From Candidatus Thiosymbion ectosymbiont of Catanema sp. Cochon2018 (GTDB lineage: Bacteria; Pseudomonadota; Gammaproteobacteria; Chromatiales; Chromatiaceae), in assembly GCA_011392765.1 (NCBI GenBank), contig WYCW01000001.1, positions 986,888-1,050,887 on the forward strand: DNA of 64,000 nt, written 5' to 3'. The translations under genes were made by a program, and so were the position numbers. Every line of letters starts with the position of its first letter. Positions within the stretch are counted from its first letter, which is position 1. Shown piece after piece: positions 43,261 to 53,934 of the stretch. The notes beneath the pieces are model-generated. The model was not told where the DNA came from, made no database searches, and saw only the letters and a list, made by a program, of their open reading frames with translations.

Positions 43261-46046
43261 TCAGGCCGCCTGCTCCATCTCGATCTCCGCATCGATGACC
43301 GCCCGGTAGGCCGCCTCGTCCGGCTCACAAATCCCCGCCGCCCCCCCAAGACAGTAGGCCGCCTCCAGCTCCCGAAGCGCGGTGCGGGCGGTGAAATCCA
43401 TGCGGACGATATCCGCGTTGAGGCGGGTCCGGAGGGCACGTGCCTCGGCCTCGTCCCTTCGACCCGCCGCTGCGTGCAGCCGATAGATGTTCAGCTGGGG
43501 AACATCCTCCGGCAGATCCCGCAACCTCCGCTGAGCGGCCTCGGGATTCCGCCGGCTCAGCTCCATCAGCACCAGGCCACGCCGAAAGGTCGCTCGATGG
43601 ACCGGCACCCTCGCCGCAGCCAGACCGCGCTCGAAGGCGTCCAGGGCCTCGTCCCAACGCCCCAGCTCGAGCAGGATCATCCCGCGCAAATGGAGGTCGT
43701 ACAGATCTTGAGCGGTAACGGGTTGCAAAGGATTCGGGAGCAGCTGTAAGGCATCGGCATGGCGCCGCCGTTTACGGAGCACATTGGCCAAGCCATGGCG
43801 GGCTACCTCGTTGTTCGGCCAGCGTTCGATGTTGGCGCGGTACTGCTGCTCGGCGGCGTCCAGCTCGCCACGGGCCTTGAGCACCTCCGCCAAGCCGTTC
43901 GCCGCTACTTCGTTGTTCGGCCAGCGTTCGATGTTGGCGCGGTACTGCTGCTCGGCGGCGTTCAGCTCGCCACGGGCCTTGAGCACGTCCGCCAGGCCGC
44001 TCGCCGCTACTTCGTTGTTCGGCCAGCGTTCGATGTTGGCGCGGTACTGCTGCTCGGCGGCGTCCAAGCTCGCCACGGGCGGCCGCTCGCCGCTACCTCG
44101 TTGTTCGGCCAGCTGATGTTGGCGCGGTACTGCTGCTCGGCGGCGTCCAGCTCGCCACGGGCCTTGAGTACGTCCGCCAGGCCGTTCGCCGCTACTTCGT
44201 CGTTCGGCCAGCGTTCGATGTTGGCGCGGTACTGTTGCTCGGCGGCGTCCAGCTCGCCACGGGCCTTGAGCACCTCCGCCAGGCCGCTCGCCGCTACCTC
44301 GTTGTTCGGCCAGCGTGCGATGTTGGCGCGGTACTGCTGCTCGGCGGCGTCCAGCTCGCCACGGGCCTTGAGCACCTCCGCCAGGCCGCTCGCCGCTACC
44401 TCGTTGTTCGGCCAGCGTTCCATGTTGGCGCGGTACTGCTGCTCGGCGGCGTCCAGGTCGCCACGGGCCTTGAGCACCTCCGCCAGGCCGTTCGCCGCTA
44501 CAGGGTCCTGGTCGTTGCGCCGGCAGGCCTTCCGTTGGAGCTGCTCCGCCCACTCCAATAAACCGGCATCACGGGCCAGCACGGCCGCCCGGCTCAGGGT
44601 TTTGGCGACATGAATATCCGTATCCGGCAAACCCTGGGCGGACTGATTATCCACGAGCTCATCCAGGTAACTACGCGCCCGCGTCTCGTTACCCTGCTGT
44701 AGGCACTGCTCTACGGTGGCCAGGCCGCGGTTGACTGCCTCCAGGGCGGCGAGACGATCAACCCCCCTGGCCCTGCCCTTCGTTCGCTCCGGTTCCTCCT
44801 GCCAATCTCGATCGTCGTAAAGGCCCTCGACAGAGGGCTGGGTCTCGGAAACCGGCCAGAGTACATGGCCGAGCTCGATGATTCGCCGGCGTATTTCCTG
44901 GGGTGGAAGTCCGGTCATGTGCGGCGGGGAGAAGACCAAGTCATTCACCAACTGCTGACCGGCCTCCGGATCACTGCTGTTCAGGGCTTCGCGGATGACG
45001 CTGCGGGTGTCCTCGGCGAATGCCTTCCAGAGCGCCGCGAGGTCTGCAGGTAGCCGCGGCAGATCGGCCAGGGAACGCGGCTCCGGATCGGGCCAGATCT
45101 CCGCCGCCAAGTCGCGCAGGAGTTCCGGCCAGCCGGACCGGAATGGCGCAATCAGCTCGACCCAGGTCGCGGGATCGAGTGGGATTGCGTCCACCATGTA
45201 CTGCAGCGCATCGCGCATGATCTCGTCATGCTCTTCGTCATGCCTCGCGACGGTGTCGGCCAGGAGATGCAGGCCCGCATCCATGGCCTCCAGGTCCAAG
45301 GGCGGCCCCTGCTCGGACGGTCGCGGTAGCCAGAGGACGCCCCGCCAGGCCTCCAGCAGCTCGCTACGACGGACGTTATCCCACGGAGAATCGGTATCAG
45401 GCTTTTTTAATAGAGAGAGCCAATAGTCTTTCAGGCGGGTATCTGTCTGCTGGTTGCACAGGGCGCGCCGCAGCTGCCGGGCGCTACGCCCGAAACCGGC
45501 GGCGAGCACGGAGGGGACGATCTCGCTGGTGTGATAGGGATACAGGACCTCGAAGAGCCTGGTGTCCCTGGGTAACCAAGACACCAACAACAGGAGGTTG
45601 TAGATATAGGGCTCGTCGTCCAGTCCGGGGGTCGTGACGGGTGGTGTCTCTCGAATGGGATGGGCGATGGCCGACCAAGTGGTTTCCTGCTCGTTCAGTG
45701 CCTCGAGTCGCTCCAACCAGAGCTTGGTCAGGTCGGTGCACAGATGGCCGATGTGGCGTGTAAGCTCGGCGTCGTAGGGGTAGAACTCCAGGGCCTGGGT
45801 AATCTGTATAGCGGGCTCTTCGCCACTGCCTAGAGCTGGTAGTTCCCGGCCGCGCAACAGCCGGCGCAAACGCTCCCCATCGCCGGTGCGGGCAATTTCC
45901 TGAAGGGTGCTCCTTATGGAGGCGAGTGCGAGCTGTGCCGGGGTCATGCCCTGTCCTGGTGCCTCAATATCCAGTCGCGTCCGGGGGCCGCGTTCGTGCT
46001 TGCGCTCAAGCGGCGGCGGTGCGCTGCCCGGCGTGACCGATACCAA
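43261..46046 (-). pseudogene. Large TPR-repeat protein with a frameshift in its repeat array
   Basis: From 46046 one frame encodes an N-terminal helical region (MTPAQLALASIRSTLQEI onward, a better start at about 45947), then four and a half near-identical 34-residue units (NNEVAASGLAEVLKARGELD, AAEQQYRANIERWP). At about 44055-44115 one unit has lost 17 bases and 3 bases and gained 1, shifting the frame. From there the next frame carries two or three further units and a divergent C-terminal TPR region (LVLMELSRRNPEAAQ, LEAAYCLGGAAGICE) to 43261. The units are 102 bp. Together the pieces would make a protein of about 900 residues. Either the gene is broken, or slippage across the array switches it. 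Confidence 0.8.
43795..44510 (-). repeat. 102-bp tandem repeat array within the TPR gene
   Basis: About seven copies of a 102-bp unit whose plus-strand sequence includes TCGTTGTTCGGCCAGCG and GGCGCGGTACTGCTGCTCGG. Unit-to-unit identity is very high, so copy number is likely unstable. One unit (44055-44130) is deleted in part and causes the frameshift. Confidence 0.9.
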
Positions 46047-47020
46047 GCATCTGATTCATTGTTATTATTGACCTCGACAGGCGATTGTGCAATCCGCCCG
46101 AGACGCCCGATGCAAGCCTCCGCACAGAGAGCGCCCTTGAGCGGCGCATGGACGAGTTCGCGGACCAGGGGACGCCCCTCGGCCAGCGGCATGGTGATCC
46201 CATAGCCATAGTCGGGAGGGGACGGAAAGTGGTAGCTGTTATCCGCGGTCTCCAGGACGGTGGGCCGGTAGAGGGGGCCCACGGTCTGGGGCAAGTAGCG
46301 CCAGGCCAACAACCAGTCGCCCGTCTGCAGATGGCCCAGGCCCAACCGGATCGCGGCTTCCGTCCAGTCCTCTCCTTGGATGTGTTCTTCCACCTCGTAG
46401 GCGAAGGCGGCCCACCAGTGGGGCTCCGTGGATCCAAGGGCGTCGGAGATAAGGCCAGCCAGACGCCGGACCGATTCTTCCCCGGCGCTCTGAAAGGAGG
46501 TGGCGATACGGTCCATTGTTGCGGCGTCGATTTTCTCGGGCAATGGCCGTCCGATGCTGGCCCTGATCTCTTTTCTCAGACGAGAGGCGGCGTATCCACC
46601 TGAGAAGGCTCGACGCAGCAAGGCATTGAGTGAGGCCAAGTGCAGAAGGTTGTGATCGGGAGGGACCCGATCGGCAGGAATCCGATTACCCAGGTTGGCG
46701 GCGGCCAGATAGGCCGGCGGCTCGGACCCGCTGCCCGTGCCAGCGGCTGGGCGGCACAGAAACTGTTCGGAATATTTGCTCCGGGCTTCTCTGAAGGGCT
46801 CGCCCCCAGGACCGGTGATTGCCGGGAAGCCTCCGGGGGCGAGCAGGACATCTTCGCGGGATGGGTCCACTCGGTGATCCATACGCCAATTGGCGGTGAC
46901 CTGCTGCTCCCCGATGACAGGGCTGCGGTCGAGCTCGGAAAGGGCATCCAACCAGGGATGGTCGTTACGAGGTCGATCAAAGAGATACGAGAGCGAAACA
47001 ACGCTGTCGGTGCTGTCCAT
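45944..47020 (-). CDS. Hypothetical protein upstream of the TPR gene
   Basis: 358 residues (MDSTDSVVSLSYLFDRPRND). No recognised domain. Notable stretches: LLHLASLNALLRRAFSGGY, EPHWWAAFAYEVEEHIQGED, and a Tyr/Pro-rich PSPPDYGYGITMPLAEGRP. The C-terminal 35 residues overlap the start of the TPR gene in another frame, so they may be out of frame and the real end could be earlier. The two genes are probably one operon. Confidence 0.6.
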   Translation of the reverse strand: MDSTDSVVSLSYLFDRPRNDHPWLDALSELDRSPVIGEQQVTANWRMDHRVDPSREDVLLAPGGFPAITGPGGEPFREARSKYSEQFLCRPAAGTGSGSEPPAYLAAANLGNRIPADRVPPDHNLLHLASLNALLRRAFSGGYAASRLRKEIRASIGRPLPEKIDAATMDRIATSFQSAGEESVRRLAGLISDALGSTEPHWWAAFAYEVEEHIQGEDWTEAAIRLGLGHLQTGDWLLAWRYLPQTVGPLYRPTVLETADNSYHFPSPPDYGYGITMPLAEGRPLVRELVHAPLKGALCAEACIGRLGRIAQSPVEVNNNNESDAWYRSRRAAHRRRLSASTNAAPGRDWILRHQDRA

Positions 47021-47057
47021 GGATTTCTCTAATTGGGAGATTCGGCAGGGTATACTC

Positions 47058-47546
47058 CAATGCCATTAAGTTAAGATTCCTTGAATGACCAGATTTTGTG
47101 CAAATGAGTCAAATTTCGCAAACGTCTAACCTCTCTCGTTGTCGGGATCGGGATCGGGATCGAAATCGAAATTCCGATTGCGATCCCGATCCCGATTTCG
47201 ATTTCGATTTCGACCTACCCAAGCTCTCCAACGGTTGGTTAGGTGTAGGAGATGGGGCCTTACGGGAGAGGGGCTTTTGGGGTCTTCATGCCTCGTCGGT
47301 CTGAGGCGAAGCCTCGCTAGGTATTACCGGTCGGCAACAAGAGGAAAAACTACGAATCACGCGAATCCTCGCGAAGTTGTCATCCCGAACTGAAAGGAGG
47401 GATCTTATTCGCGCCGGTTCGCGTGATTCGTAGTCTTCTCTTCCGCATCGGCTTGTTTACCGACAGGCAGGGCGCGCGTTCAGACTGGTTTGTATATCTC
47501 GACGCCGGGGTACGCGCCTAACCCGACCTCTGACTCAATGGCATTG
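47058..47546. mobile_element. Family C element carrying a nested family A element
   Basis: CAATGCCATTAAGTTAAG at 47058 and CTCAATGGCATTG ending at 47546. Flanks GGGTATACTC (47048-47057) and GGGTATGCTT (47547-47556), a 10-bp duplication with two mismatches. Inside, 47323-47470 holds the ACTACGAATCACGCGAATCC hairpin. A microsatellite-type family A element (47075-47316) has been inserted next to the left terminus. Confidence 0.82.
47075..47316 (+). repeat. Family A element with microsatellite cargo, nested
   Basis: GATTCCTTGAATGACCAG at the left, GCAAACGTCTAACCTCTC, a GGGATC/GATTTC microsatellite (47146-47214), GGTTGGTTAGGTGTAGGAG spacer, and GGTCTGAGGCGAAGCCTCG at the right. CTAG follows (47317-47320); the left flank is TTAA rather than CTAG. 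Confidence 0.8.
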
Positions 47547-47704
47547 GGGTATGCTTCCGAGCACGGCAACAGCCGCCGGGAATGCCGTGACGAATCGACG
47601 CTCATGTTAGACGATTTCCGCCCCGGAACCTACCCGCTTCGTTTTGCGGTGAACCGGGGCTTTGTTACCATCTGCCGAGTTTATGGATTTTTCCCCTTCC
47701 CGAG

Positions 47705-49090
47705 ATGCTTCAGATCTACAACAGCCAGACCAGAAAGAAACAGGAATTCATACCCCTCGAGCCCGGCCGGGTGCGCATGTATGTATGCGGCATGACCGTC
47801 TATGACCTCTGCCATCTGGGCCACGCCCGGGTCCTGGTGGTGTTCGACGTGGTCTATCGTTATCTGCAGGCCTGCGGATACCAGGTGGAGTATGTGCGCA
47901 ACATCACCGATATCGACGACAAGATCATCGACCGGGCCAATGAGCGGGGTGAGCCCTATGGTACGCTCACGGAACGTTTCATTGCCGCCATGCACGAGGA
48001 TGCGGAGGCCCTGAGCGTCCTGCCCCCGACGCGAGAGCCCAGGGCCACCGCCCACATGGAGGAGATCCTGGCCATGATCCGGGTCCTGGTAGACAAGGGC
48101 CATGCCTATGTGGCCGCCAACGGCGATGTCTACTACGCGGTGGCCAGCTTCGACGGCTACGGCAGGCTCTCGGGCAAGGATCCGCGGGAACTGCGTGCGG
48201 GCGCCCGGGTGGAGATCGGGGAGGCCAAGCGCGATCCCCTGGATTTCGCCCTGTGGAAGGCCTCCAAGCCGGGGGAGCCGACCTGGGATTCCCCCTGGGG
48301 AGAAGGCCGGCCCGGTTGGCACATCGAGTGCTCAGCCATGTCCACAGCCTGCCTCGGCAACCACTTCGATATCCACGGCGGTGGCGCGGACCTGCAGTTT
48401 CCCCACCATGAGAACGAAATCGCCCAGTCCGAGGGCGCCACCGGCGAGCCCTTCGTCGATTGCTGGATGCACAATGGCTTTGTGCGCGTGAACGAAGAGA
48501 AAATGTCCAAATCTCTGGGCAACTTTTTTACCGTACGCGAGATCCTGGCCCGCTACCGGCCCGAGGAGGTGCGTTACTTTATCCTCGGCAGCCATTACCG
48601 CAGTCCGCTCAACTATGACGACGAGCACCTGGATCAGGCCCGCGGCGCACTCACCCGCTTGTATACGGCACTGCGTGGCCTGCCGGCGGCGGAGCGCGGC
48701 GGCGATGGGACCTTTCGTACCCGTTTCCATACCGCCATGGACGATGATTTCAATACCCCCGAGGCCCTGGCGGTGCTGTTCGATCTGGTGCGGGAGATCA
48801 ATCGGGCGCGGGCTGCCGGGGACGAGGGATCGGCCGCGGTCCTGGGCACGGAGCTGCAGGCCCTGGGCGGGGTCTTGGGGATCCTCCGGGACGATCCGGA
48901 GGCCTATTTGAGGGGGGGAGGAACCGACGAGGGCCTGACCGATGCCCGGATCCAGGCGCTGATCGACCGGCGCGTCGCGGCCCGCAAGGCGAAGGATTGG
49001 GCCACGGCCGATCGTATTCGCGATGAGCTTCAGGCCGCCGGTATCCTGTTGGAGGATAGGGTAGGGGGGACGATTTGGCGGCGGGGCTGA
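47705..49090 (+). CDS. cysS: Cysteinyl-tRNA synthetase
   Basis: 461 residues, normal length. Charges tRNA-Cys in the cytoplasm. HIGH-like CHLGHA (36-41), zinc ligands at C28, in WHIECSAM and in PHHENEIAQ, and KMSKS at about 266-270. ITDIDDKII and [18 protein letters not shown] (the longest family motif, shown in part) are intact. Preceded by GAGATG near the start; no strong promoter was identified. Confidence 0.97.
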   Translation: MLQIYNSQTRKKQEFIPLEPGRVRMYVCGMTVYDLCHLGHARVLVVFDVVYRYLQACGYQVEYVRNITDIDDKIIDRANERGEPYGTLTERFIAAMHEDAEALSVLPPTREPRATAHMEEILAMIRVLVDKGHAYVAANGDVYYAVASFDGYGRLSGKDPRELRAGARVEIGEAKRDPLDFALWKASKPGEPTWDSPWGEGRPGWHIECSAMSTACLGNHFDIHGGGADLQFPHHENEIAQSEGATGEPFVDCWMHNGFVRVNEEKMSKSLGNFFTVREILARYRPEEVRYFILGSHYRSPLNYDDEHLDQARGALTRLYTALRGLPAAERGGDGTFRTRFHTAMDDDFNTPEALAVLFDLVREINRARAAGDEGSAAVLGTELQALGGVLGILRDDPEAYLRGGGTDEGLTDARIQALIDRRVAARKAKDWATADRIRDELQAAGILLEDRVGGTIWRRG

Positions 49091-49115
49091 GGCCGCAGTT
49101 CCGTAGGCTGGTGTG

Positions 49116-49238
49116 CAATGCCATTAAGTTAAGCGTCACCAACGCCATATGTGGTTGATCGTGTGCTGTTTTCTCCGCCCTCTCCCCAACCCCTATCCCG
49201 CCGGGAGAGGGGCTTTGACACTTAACTTAATGGCATTG
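49116..49238. mobile_element. Family C element with a different interior
   Basis: CAATGCCATTAAGTTAAG to CTTAACTTAATGGCATTG, 123 bp. Flanks GGCTGGTGTG (49106-49115) and GGCTGGTATG (49239-49248), a 10-bp target duplication with one mismatch. The interior lacks the ACGAATCACG hairpin and instead carries CCGCCCTCTCCCC and GGGAGAGGGGCTT. So the ends alone define the family. Confidence 0.87.
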
Positions 49239-49369
49239 GGCTGGTATGAGCTTGCGAACCCCAGTATTCCCATTCTCATATACCGGAAAAAGCTGGGGTT
49301 CGTTCCTCACTCAGCCTACGGTTCTACGAATCCACACAAACCGAGAGATACGAGAGAGGAAGTCGCTCC

Positions 49370-49960
49370 ATGCCGCTTGCAGCCACCGTACCCCCGGATC
49401 TGTATGCCGAACTCGAGGCCCTGCCGGAAAACCTGGTCGGCGAGATCATTGACAGCGAGCTCTTCACACAGCCGCGACCTGCTGCGCCCCATGCACTGGC
49501 CGGCTCCAGTCTCGGTGCTGATCTTTACTTTGCCTTCGGACGCGGACGCGGTGGACCGGGGGGTTGGTGGATCATCGACGAACCCGAGTTGCACTTGGTA
49601 CGAGACTCCCAAGTCTTAGTCCCCGACATCGCCGGTTGGCGGTGCAAACGCATGCCGCGGTTGCCGAAAGATCGGCGCTTCGAGGTAGTGCCCGACTGGG
49701 TATGCGAAATCCTATCGCCTTCTACGGCGCGCAAGGATCGCGTCATCAAGATGCCGGTCTACGCGCGTTTTGGCATCGCCTATTTGTGGCTCCTGGACCC
49801 CATCGCCCGTACCTTGGAGACCTTCGCCCTCGATGCCGAGCGATGGGTTGTCACGGGGCGGTTCGAGGGTAATGACGTGGTATCCGTCGCTCCCTTCGCG
49901 GCGGTGAAGCTGGAACTTACCAACCTCTGGGTACCGGAACCGGAGACGGCGGCACGGTGA
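49370..49960 (+). CDS. Uma2 family (DUF820) protein
   Basis: 196 residues. PDLYAELEALPENLVGEIID, PHALAGSSLGADL, PGGWWIIDEPELH, VLVPDIAGWR, VCEILSPSTARKDRVIKMPV and YARFGIAYLWLLD show the typical Uma2 order: D in VPDIAGW, E in CEILSPST, K in RVIKMP. Closer to the copy at 58923 than to the pair at 950/3571. The TGA stop overlaps the left end of a repeat Q element, so the last residues may have been altered. Confidence 0.88.
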   Translation: MPLAATVPPDLYAELEALPENLVGEIIDSELFTQPRPAAPHALAGSSLGADLYFAFGRGRGGPGGWWIIDEPELHLVRDSQVLVPDIAGWRCKRMPRLPKDRRFEVVPDWVCEILSPSTARKDRVIKMPVYARFGIAYLWLLDPIARTLETFALDAERWVVTGRFEGNDVVSVAPFAAVKLELTNLWVPEPETAAR

Positions 49961-50123
49961 GCGCGTATAAAATTGTATTGAATCAAAGAGATGCCCGCGT
50001 AGGGCGCAATCTTTTGTAGGGTGGGCACAGCCTGCCCCCCTACGGTTCCGGATAGACCACAAGGTCGCTTGGAACGACGACTATCACGCTAACGTCTTGT
50101 TTGGCTAGGAATTTATACGCGCT
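49959..50123. repeat. Repeat Q element at the end of a Uma2 gene
   Basis: GAGCGCGTATAAAATTG on the left and AATTTATACGCGCTC on the right form inverted ends. GGAGACGGCGG occurs on both sides (49942-49952 and 50131-50141), perhaps the footprint of insertion. The interior includes GTAGGGTGGGCACAGCC. Related element at 21023. Confidence 0.72.
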
Positions 50124-50239
50124 CGCCCTGGAGACGGCGGGCGAAGCCTGGGTGCCTCACCCACAAGACAAGTCGTTTTCCCCATAGGTTTCGATGTTCC
50201 AGTGCCGACGGTGGCGGAATCCATACCGATCGGTGGAGG

Positions 50240-51103
50240 TTACTGCTGTCCTCCCGCGTGGAGCTGGGCGGCCTGCAGGGTATTCTCCAGCAGGCTCGCG
50301 ATCGTCATGGGGCCGACGCCGCCGGGGACGGGGGTGATCCAGGCCGCGCGCCTGCCCACACTCGCGAAGTCCAGATCCCCTACCAACTTGCCTTCCTCGG
50401 TACGGTTGATGCCCACGTCGATGACCAGCGCACCTTCCTTGACCCAGTCCCCCGGCACGAACCGCGGCTGACCCACGGCGGTTACCAAGAGGTCGGCGCC
50501 GCGGGTCTTCTCGGCCAAATCCCTGGTATAGCAGTGGCAGATCGTAACGGTGCAGTGGGCGGCCAGCAGCTCCAGGGCCATGGGTCGGCCCACGATATTG
50601 GAATCGCTGATAATCACGGCATCCAAGCCTTCGAGCTCGCGCCCGGTGTGCTCCAGCATGGTCATGATGCCCTTGGGGGTGCAGGGACGCAGTACCGGCA
50701 TGCGCAGTGCCAGTCTGCCGATGTTGTAGGGATGGAAGCCGTCGACGTCCTTGGTGGGCAGGATGCGCTCGATCACCGCCTCCTCATCGATCTGGTCCGG
50801 TAGCGGGAGTTGGATCAGGATCCCGTCGATCCGCGCGTCGGCATTGAGTGCATCGATCAGCTCCAGTAGTTGTTCTTGGGGGCTGTCGGCGGGCAGCTCG
50901 TGCAGTTCCGAGCGGAAGCCTACTTCCGCACAGGCGTTACGTTTGTTGCGGACGTAGACTACGGATGCGGGATCCGTGCCCAGGAGCACCACTGCCAGAC
51001 CGGGGCGGCGCCCACCGCCGGCGAGCATGGCATCGACTCTCGCCTTGATCCCGGTACGAATATCCGCAGCGATCGCCTTGCCATCGAGGATTTGTGCGCT
51101 CAT
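50240..51103 (-). CDS. folD: Methylenetetrahydrofolate dehydrogenase/cyclohydrolase
   Basis: 287 residues. Bifunctional enzyme interconverting 5,10-methylene-, methenyl- and 10-formyl-tetrahydrofolate with NADP+. Motifs: [21 protein letters not shown] (shown in part, YVRNKRNAC), [38 protein letters not shown], and [15 protein letters not shown]. The usual S-R-S in the last motif is SDS here. [20 protein letters not shown] closes the protein. The ATG at 51103 overlaps the stop of the upstream oxidoreductase gene (TGATG), so the two are coupled. Confidence 0.96.
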   Translation of the reverse strand: MSAQILDGKAIAADIRTGIKARVDAMLAGGGRRPGLAVVLLGTDPASVVYVRNKRNACAEVGFRSELHELPADSPQEQLLELIDALNADARIDGILIQLPLPDQIDEEAVIERILPTKDVDGFHPYNIGRLALRMPVLRPCTPKGIMTMLEHTGRELEGLDAVIISDSNIVGRPMALELLAAHCTVTICHCYTRDLAEKTRGADLLVTAVGQPRFVPGDWVKEGALVIDVGINRTEEGKLVGDLDFASVGRRAAWITPVPGGVGPMTIASLLENTLQAAQLHAGGQQ

Positions 51104-52524
51104 CAATCGACGATTTTATAATTACCGGCCCGTTCCTGCAGGCGGCTCCGGATCAGATCGAGTGGCTCGCCCATGAAAAGCCGCTGTGCAATCAGTTTGC
51201 CCATGTCGAGGCAATGATCGGCATTATTATAATTGAACATGCCGCTACGGCCGGTCAGAATCAGATTGCCGATTTCGTCGAAAAAGGAATAGAGCCGGCT
51301 CAGGTTATCGCGGTATTGACAATCATACACAGGATAGACCCGCGGGATACGCTTCACGAACGAATATTCGACTTCTTCCTCTGTGATAAACCCGGCATTT
51401 ACCAAAGACCGGATGCATGTTCGGATCAGATCATCCTCCGCACCCTGCCATTGCGGACACCCCTCTTCACAGGTAAAGTCACAGCACAGTACTGTCTTTC
51501 CCACCGGACCCAGCCGATATGAGATGAGTTTCGGTTCTGAAAGGCGGCTGAACGGGAAGCTACGCTCGGGAAAAAAGATCCACTGGTCCTCGAGCACTCG
51601 GTCCCGGTCGATGCCGAGATAGACCAGCATCGCGTCCCGCAGCCGTAGATTCTCTCTCACGAAGACAGCCTGTTCGCTGTCCCTACCCCAGATCATCGCA
51701 CCCACCTCCGATGGCCGGATGCTGTTTATTAAAAGATCACAGCCGATTGTATCGGCTCGACCGTCCGCGGCAACCTGCACACCTCTGATGTTTCCATCCT
51801 CCAGCTGTATCTTTTCGGCCTTTGTGCCCAGCAAGACCTTCCCACCCTTATCTTCGATCGCCTCGACCATGGCCTGGGCAAAAGCGCCGAAACCCTGTTC
51901 AGGGTACAGGAAAAACCCGGCATTTGTCCGGGCGTTCTCCTGCTTCAGCTTCAAGAGCTTCAGCAATACCTCGAGTCCCCCGGACGCAGGAACCCGAATA
52001 GCGGCAACATCGGCGTGAAGATGTGACGGGTCTCCCCACACTTTTTCCGCCAGGGGTTTAAAAATCAGCTCATAGCCCCGGCGTCCGAACCTGCGTATCA
52101 TGTATTGTTCATAGGTGCTTGCCTCACGGGAGGCGACCAGTCCCTGCAAGAGAGAGAGACCGAATCCGAGACCTATTTTAAAAGATTCCCCAACCCCCAG
52201 GGCCTTGAGCAGATTACCCGGCTTCAGCGGATAATCGACCGGATGACCATTGAGGAACAGACGGTTTTTCTTTTCGACCTCGAGGGCCCGGTTACCGAGG
52301 ATTTCCCGGATGTCATCCATAATCCCGGGCAGCACCGAGTAGAGCTTGTGCGGTCCGTAATCCAGGGTAAAGCCTGCATGAGAGAAACTACCGCACACAC
52401 CACCGGGGATGGCCTCTTTCTCGATTACCGTAATCTCGAATCCGTCCCGGAGGGAAAGATAATAAGCGGCCGCCAATCCGCCGATCCCGGCACCGAGTAC
52501 GACCACCTTTCTATTCGCGGCCAC
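51103..52524 (-). CDS. FAD-dependent oxidoreductase (protoporphyrinogen oxidase / amine-oxidase-like)
   Basis: 473 residues. Rossmann motif [15 protein letters not shown] (GxGxxG at 11-16), the acidic [11 protein letters not shown] and [11 protein letters not shown], and a C-terminal FAD contact [18 protein letters not shown]. The order resembles HemY-like, phytoene-desaturase-like and UDP-galactopyranose-mutase-like flavoproteins often found in surface-polysaccharide clusters. The substrate cannot be told. It lies between a methyltransferase (upstream, 2-base gap) and folD (1-base overlap), all on the minus strand, so they form an operon. A glycosyltransferase-like membrane gene is divergently arranged upstream. 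Confidence 0.85.
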   Translation of the reverse strand: MAANRKVVVLGAGIGGLAAAYYLSLRDGFEITVIEKEAIPGGVCGSFSHAGFTLDYGPHKLYSVLPGIMDDIREILGNRALEVEKKNRLFLNGHPVDYPLKPGNLLKALGVGESFKIGLGFGLSLLQGLVASREASTYEQYMIRRFGRRGYELIFKPLAEKVWGDPSHLHADVAAIRVPASGGLEVLLKLLKLKQENARTNAGFFLYPEQGFGAFAQAMVEAIEDKGGKVLLGTKAEKIQLEDGNIRGVQVAADGRADTIGCDLLINSIRPSEVGAMIWGRDSEQAVFVRENLRLRDAMLVYLGIDRDRVLEDQWIFFPERSFPFSRLSEPKLISYRLGPVGKTVLCCDFTCEEGCPQWQGAEDDLIRTCIRSLVNAGFITEEEVEYSFVKRIPRVYPVYDCQYRDNLSRLYSFFDEIGNLILTGRSGMFNYNNADHCLDMGKLIAQRLFMGEPLDLIRSRLQERAGNYKIVD

Positions 52525-52526
52525 TA

Positions 52527-53468
52527 CTACTCCTCCTGTCCCTTACGGGCGATCACCAGGGTTTGACCCATCCAGTAGGGGACCTGCAGCCGATCCATGC
52601 GTAGCGGCTTGGTCACGACCCGGGCAATTGCCGGTAGTACCGGAAGGTAGGCCTGCATTCTGAACAGAATGTATCCGAGCTCCAGACGCTGCCAGTGTCT
52701 TTTGTGCCTGACCCACTGAAAACCCGTTACCTCGAGAATTCTGCCGATGGTCTCCAGGGTAAAGTAATGGAGATGTACCGAGAGCAGAAACACCCAGCGC
52801 CTGCCCATCAGGCGTGCCGCGGGAGACCCTATATCCGGATAGTTGACCACCAGCAAGCCGCCTGGTTTGAGCACCCGGTGACATTCCTGCAGTACAGCCC
52901 GCGGATCCGGGGTATGCTCCAGGACATCCCAGAGCGTCACTACGTCGAAAAAACAGTCCTGCAGTTTCATATCAAAGAGGGTTCCGGCCTCGATCCGTAT
53001 TCCGTAGTGCCGACGGCCCCAGTCCGCGAGCCATAGGCTGGGCTCACACCCCCATACCTCCCAGCCTTGCCGTTGGGCTACCCCCGGAAACGACCCGCCC
53101 GCCGTACCGATATCGAGAATTCGTCCCCGGTCCGGAACATAGCCTTCTATCATCGCCAGACACCTGGCAAAGGTACGTTCACGCGCCGCGACCTGGGAAA
53201 CAAAATCCTCGTCGGTCCCGTCCCGGTATCCCTCCAGGATTTTTTCGGCCTTCAGCCGCGGATTCAGATATTGCATCGAACAGCTTATGCAGCGTACCAA
53301 CCGGTCGAACAGCAATTCATCCCCTGAAGAGCGGTAGCGCCGGACAAGATCGGCGGATGTGGCCCGTCCATAATCGGCCGGGTAAACAACCTCGTATTCC
53401 TTCGACCGGCAGATAGGACATAAAACCTCTTCCAACAGATCCGTATATTCCGTAACATCGCTTGTCAT
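52527..53468 (-). CDS. Class I SAM-dependent methyltransferase with N-terminal zinc-ribbon-like motif
   Basis: 313 residues. CPICRS (17-22) and CISCSMQYLNPR about 45 residues later form a cysteine-pair ribbon as in sugar methyltransferases. The SAM core has RILDIGTAGGSF, VWGCEPS, FDVVTLWDVLEHTPDPRAVL and RVLKPGGLLVVNYPD. HLHYFTLETIGRILEVTGF is the family end motif. Likely methylates a nucleotide sugar or lipid precursor; acceptor not known. Forms an operon with the flavoprotein and folD. Confidence 0.88.
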   Translation of the reverse strand: MTSDVTEYTDLLEEVLCPICRSKEYEVVYPADYGRATSADLVRRYRSSGDELLFDRLVRCISCSMQYLNPRLKAEKILEGYRDGTDEDFVSQVAARERTFARCLAMIEGYVPDRGRILDIGTAGGSFPGVAQRQGWEVWGCEPSLWLADWGRRHYGIRIEAGTLFDMKLQDCFFDVVTLWDVLEHTPDPRAVLQECHRVLKPGGLLVVNYPDIGSPAARLMGRRWVFLLSVHLHYFTLETIGRILEVTGFQWVRHKRHWQRLELGYILFRMQAYLPVLPAIARVVTKPLRMDRLQVPYWMGQTLVIARKGQEE

Positions 53469-53554
53469 AGGTCAGTGCCGTCGGTTCATCAATTGCCGCA
53501 ATTCACGAAGATATGTACCAAGACCCGGAGGGGGCCGAGCGGTCTCTTTTAACC

Positions 53555-53885
53555 CAATGCCGTTAAGTTAGCCGCTGGCCACTCGTCGTGGTCGGTTGAG
53601 TGACGCCGGGAGCGCTGCCATCCTGCCGGCAGCTGTTTGCCGCCAGGATGGCGGCGCTCCGGTGCCAGCGTGCCCAACCTCTTTGATCCACCCTGATCGC
53701 CACTGACCGCGGGACAGCCTGAGCACAAACTACCACTCGCGCGAATCGGCGCGAAAAAGATCCCTTCTTTCAGTTCGGGATGAAAAATCCCTCCCTTTGG
53801 TTCGGGACGACGGTTTCGCGCGGATTCGCGTGATTCGTCGTTTTTCCTCTTTTGTCGTCCGGTAACACTTAACTTAATGGCATTG
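53555..53885. mobile_element. Family C element, 331 bp, with target duplication
   Basis: CAATGCCGTTAAGTTAG at the left and CTTAACTTAATGGCATTG at the right. Flanks TCTTTTAACC (53545-53554) and ACTTTTAACC (53886-53895) share nine of ten bases. The interior has GCCATCCTGCCGGCAG hairpin sequences and the ACTCGCGCGAATCGGCG to ATTCGCGTGATTCGTCG hairpin. It lies between the methyltransferase and the divergent membrane gene. Confidence 0.85.
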
Positions 53886-53934
53886 ACTTTTAACCTCCCT
53901 CGGGATAAGCACATTCTGCCACATTGTCGCTAAC

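Noticed and set aside
43795-44510. Regularly spaced direct repeats suggestive of a CRISPR array
   Set aside because: The period is 102 bp and there are no variable spacers; the units encode 34-residue TPR repeats on the minus strand.
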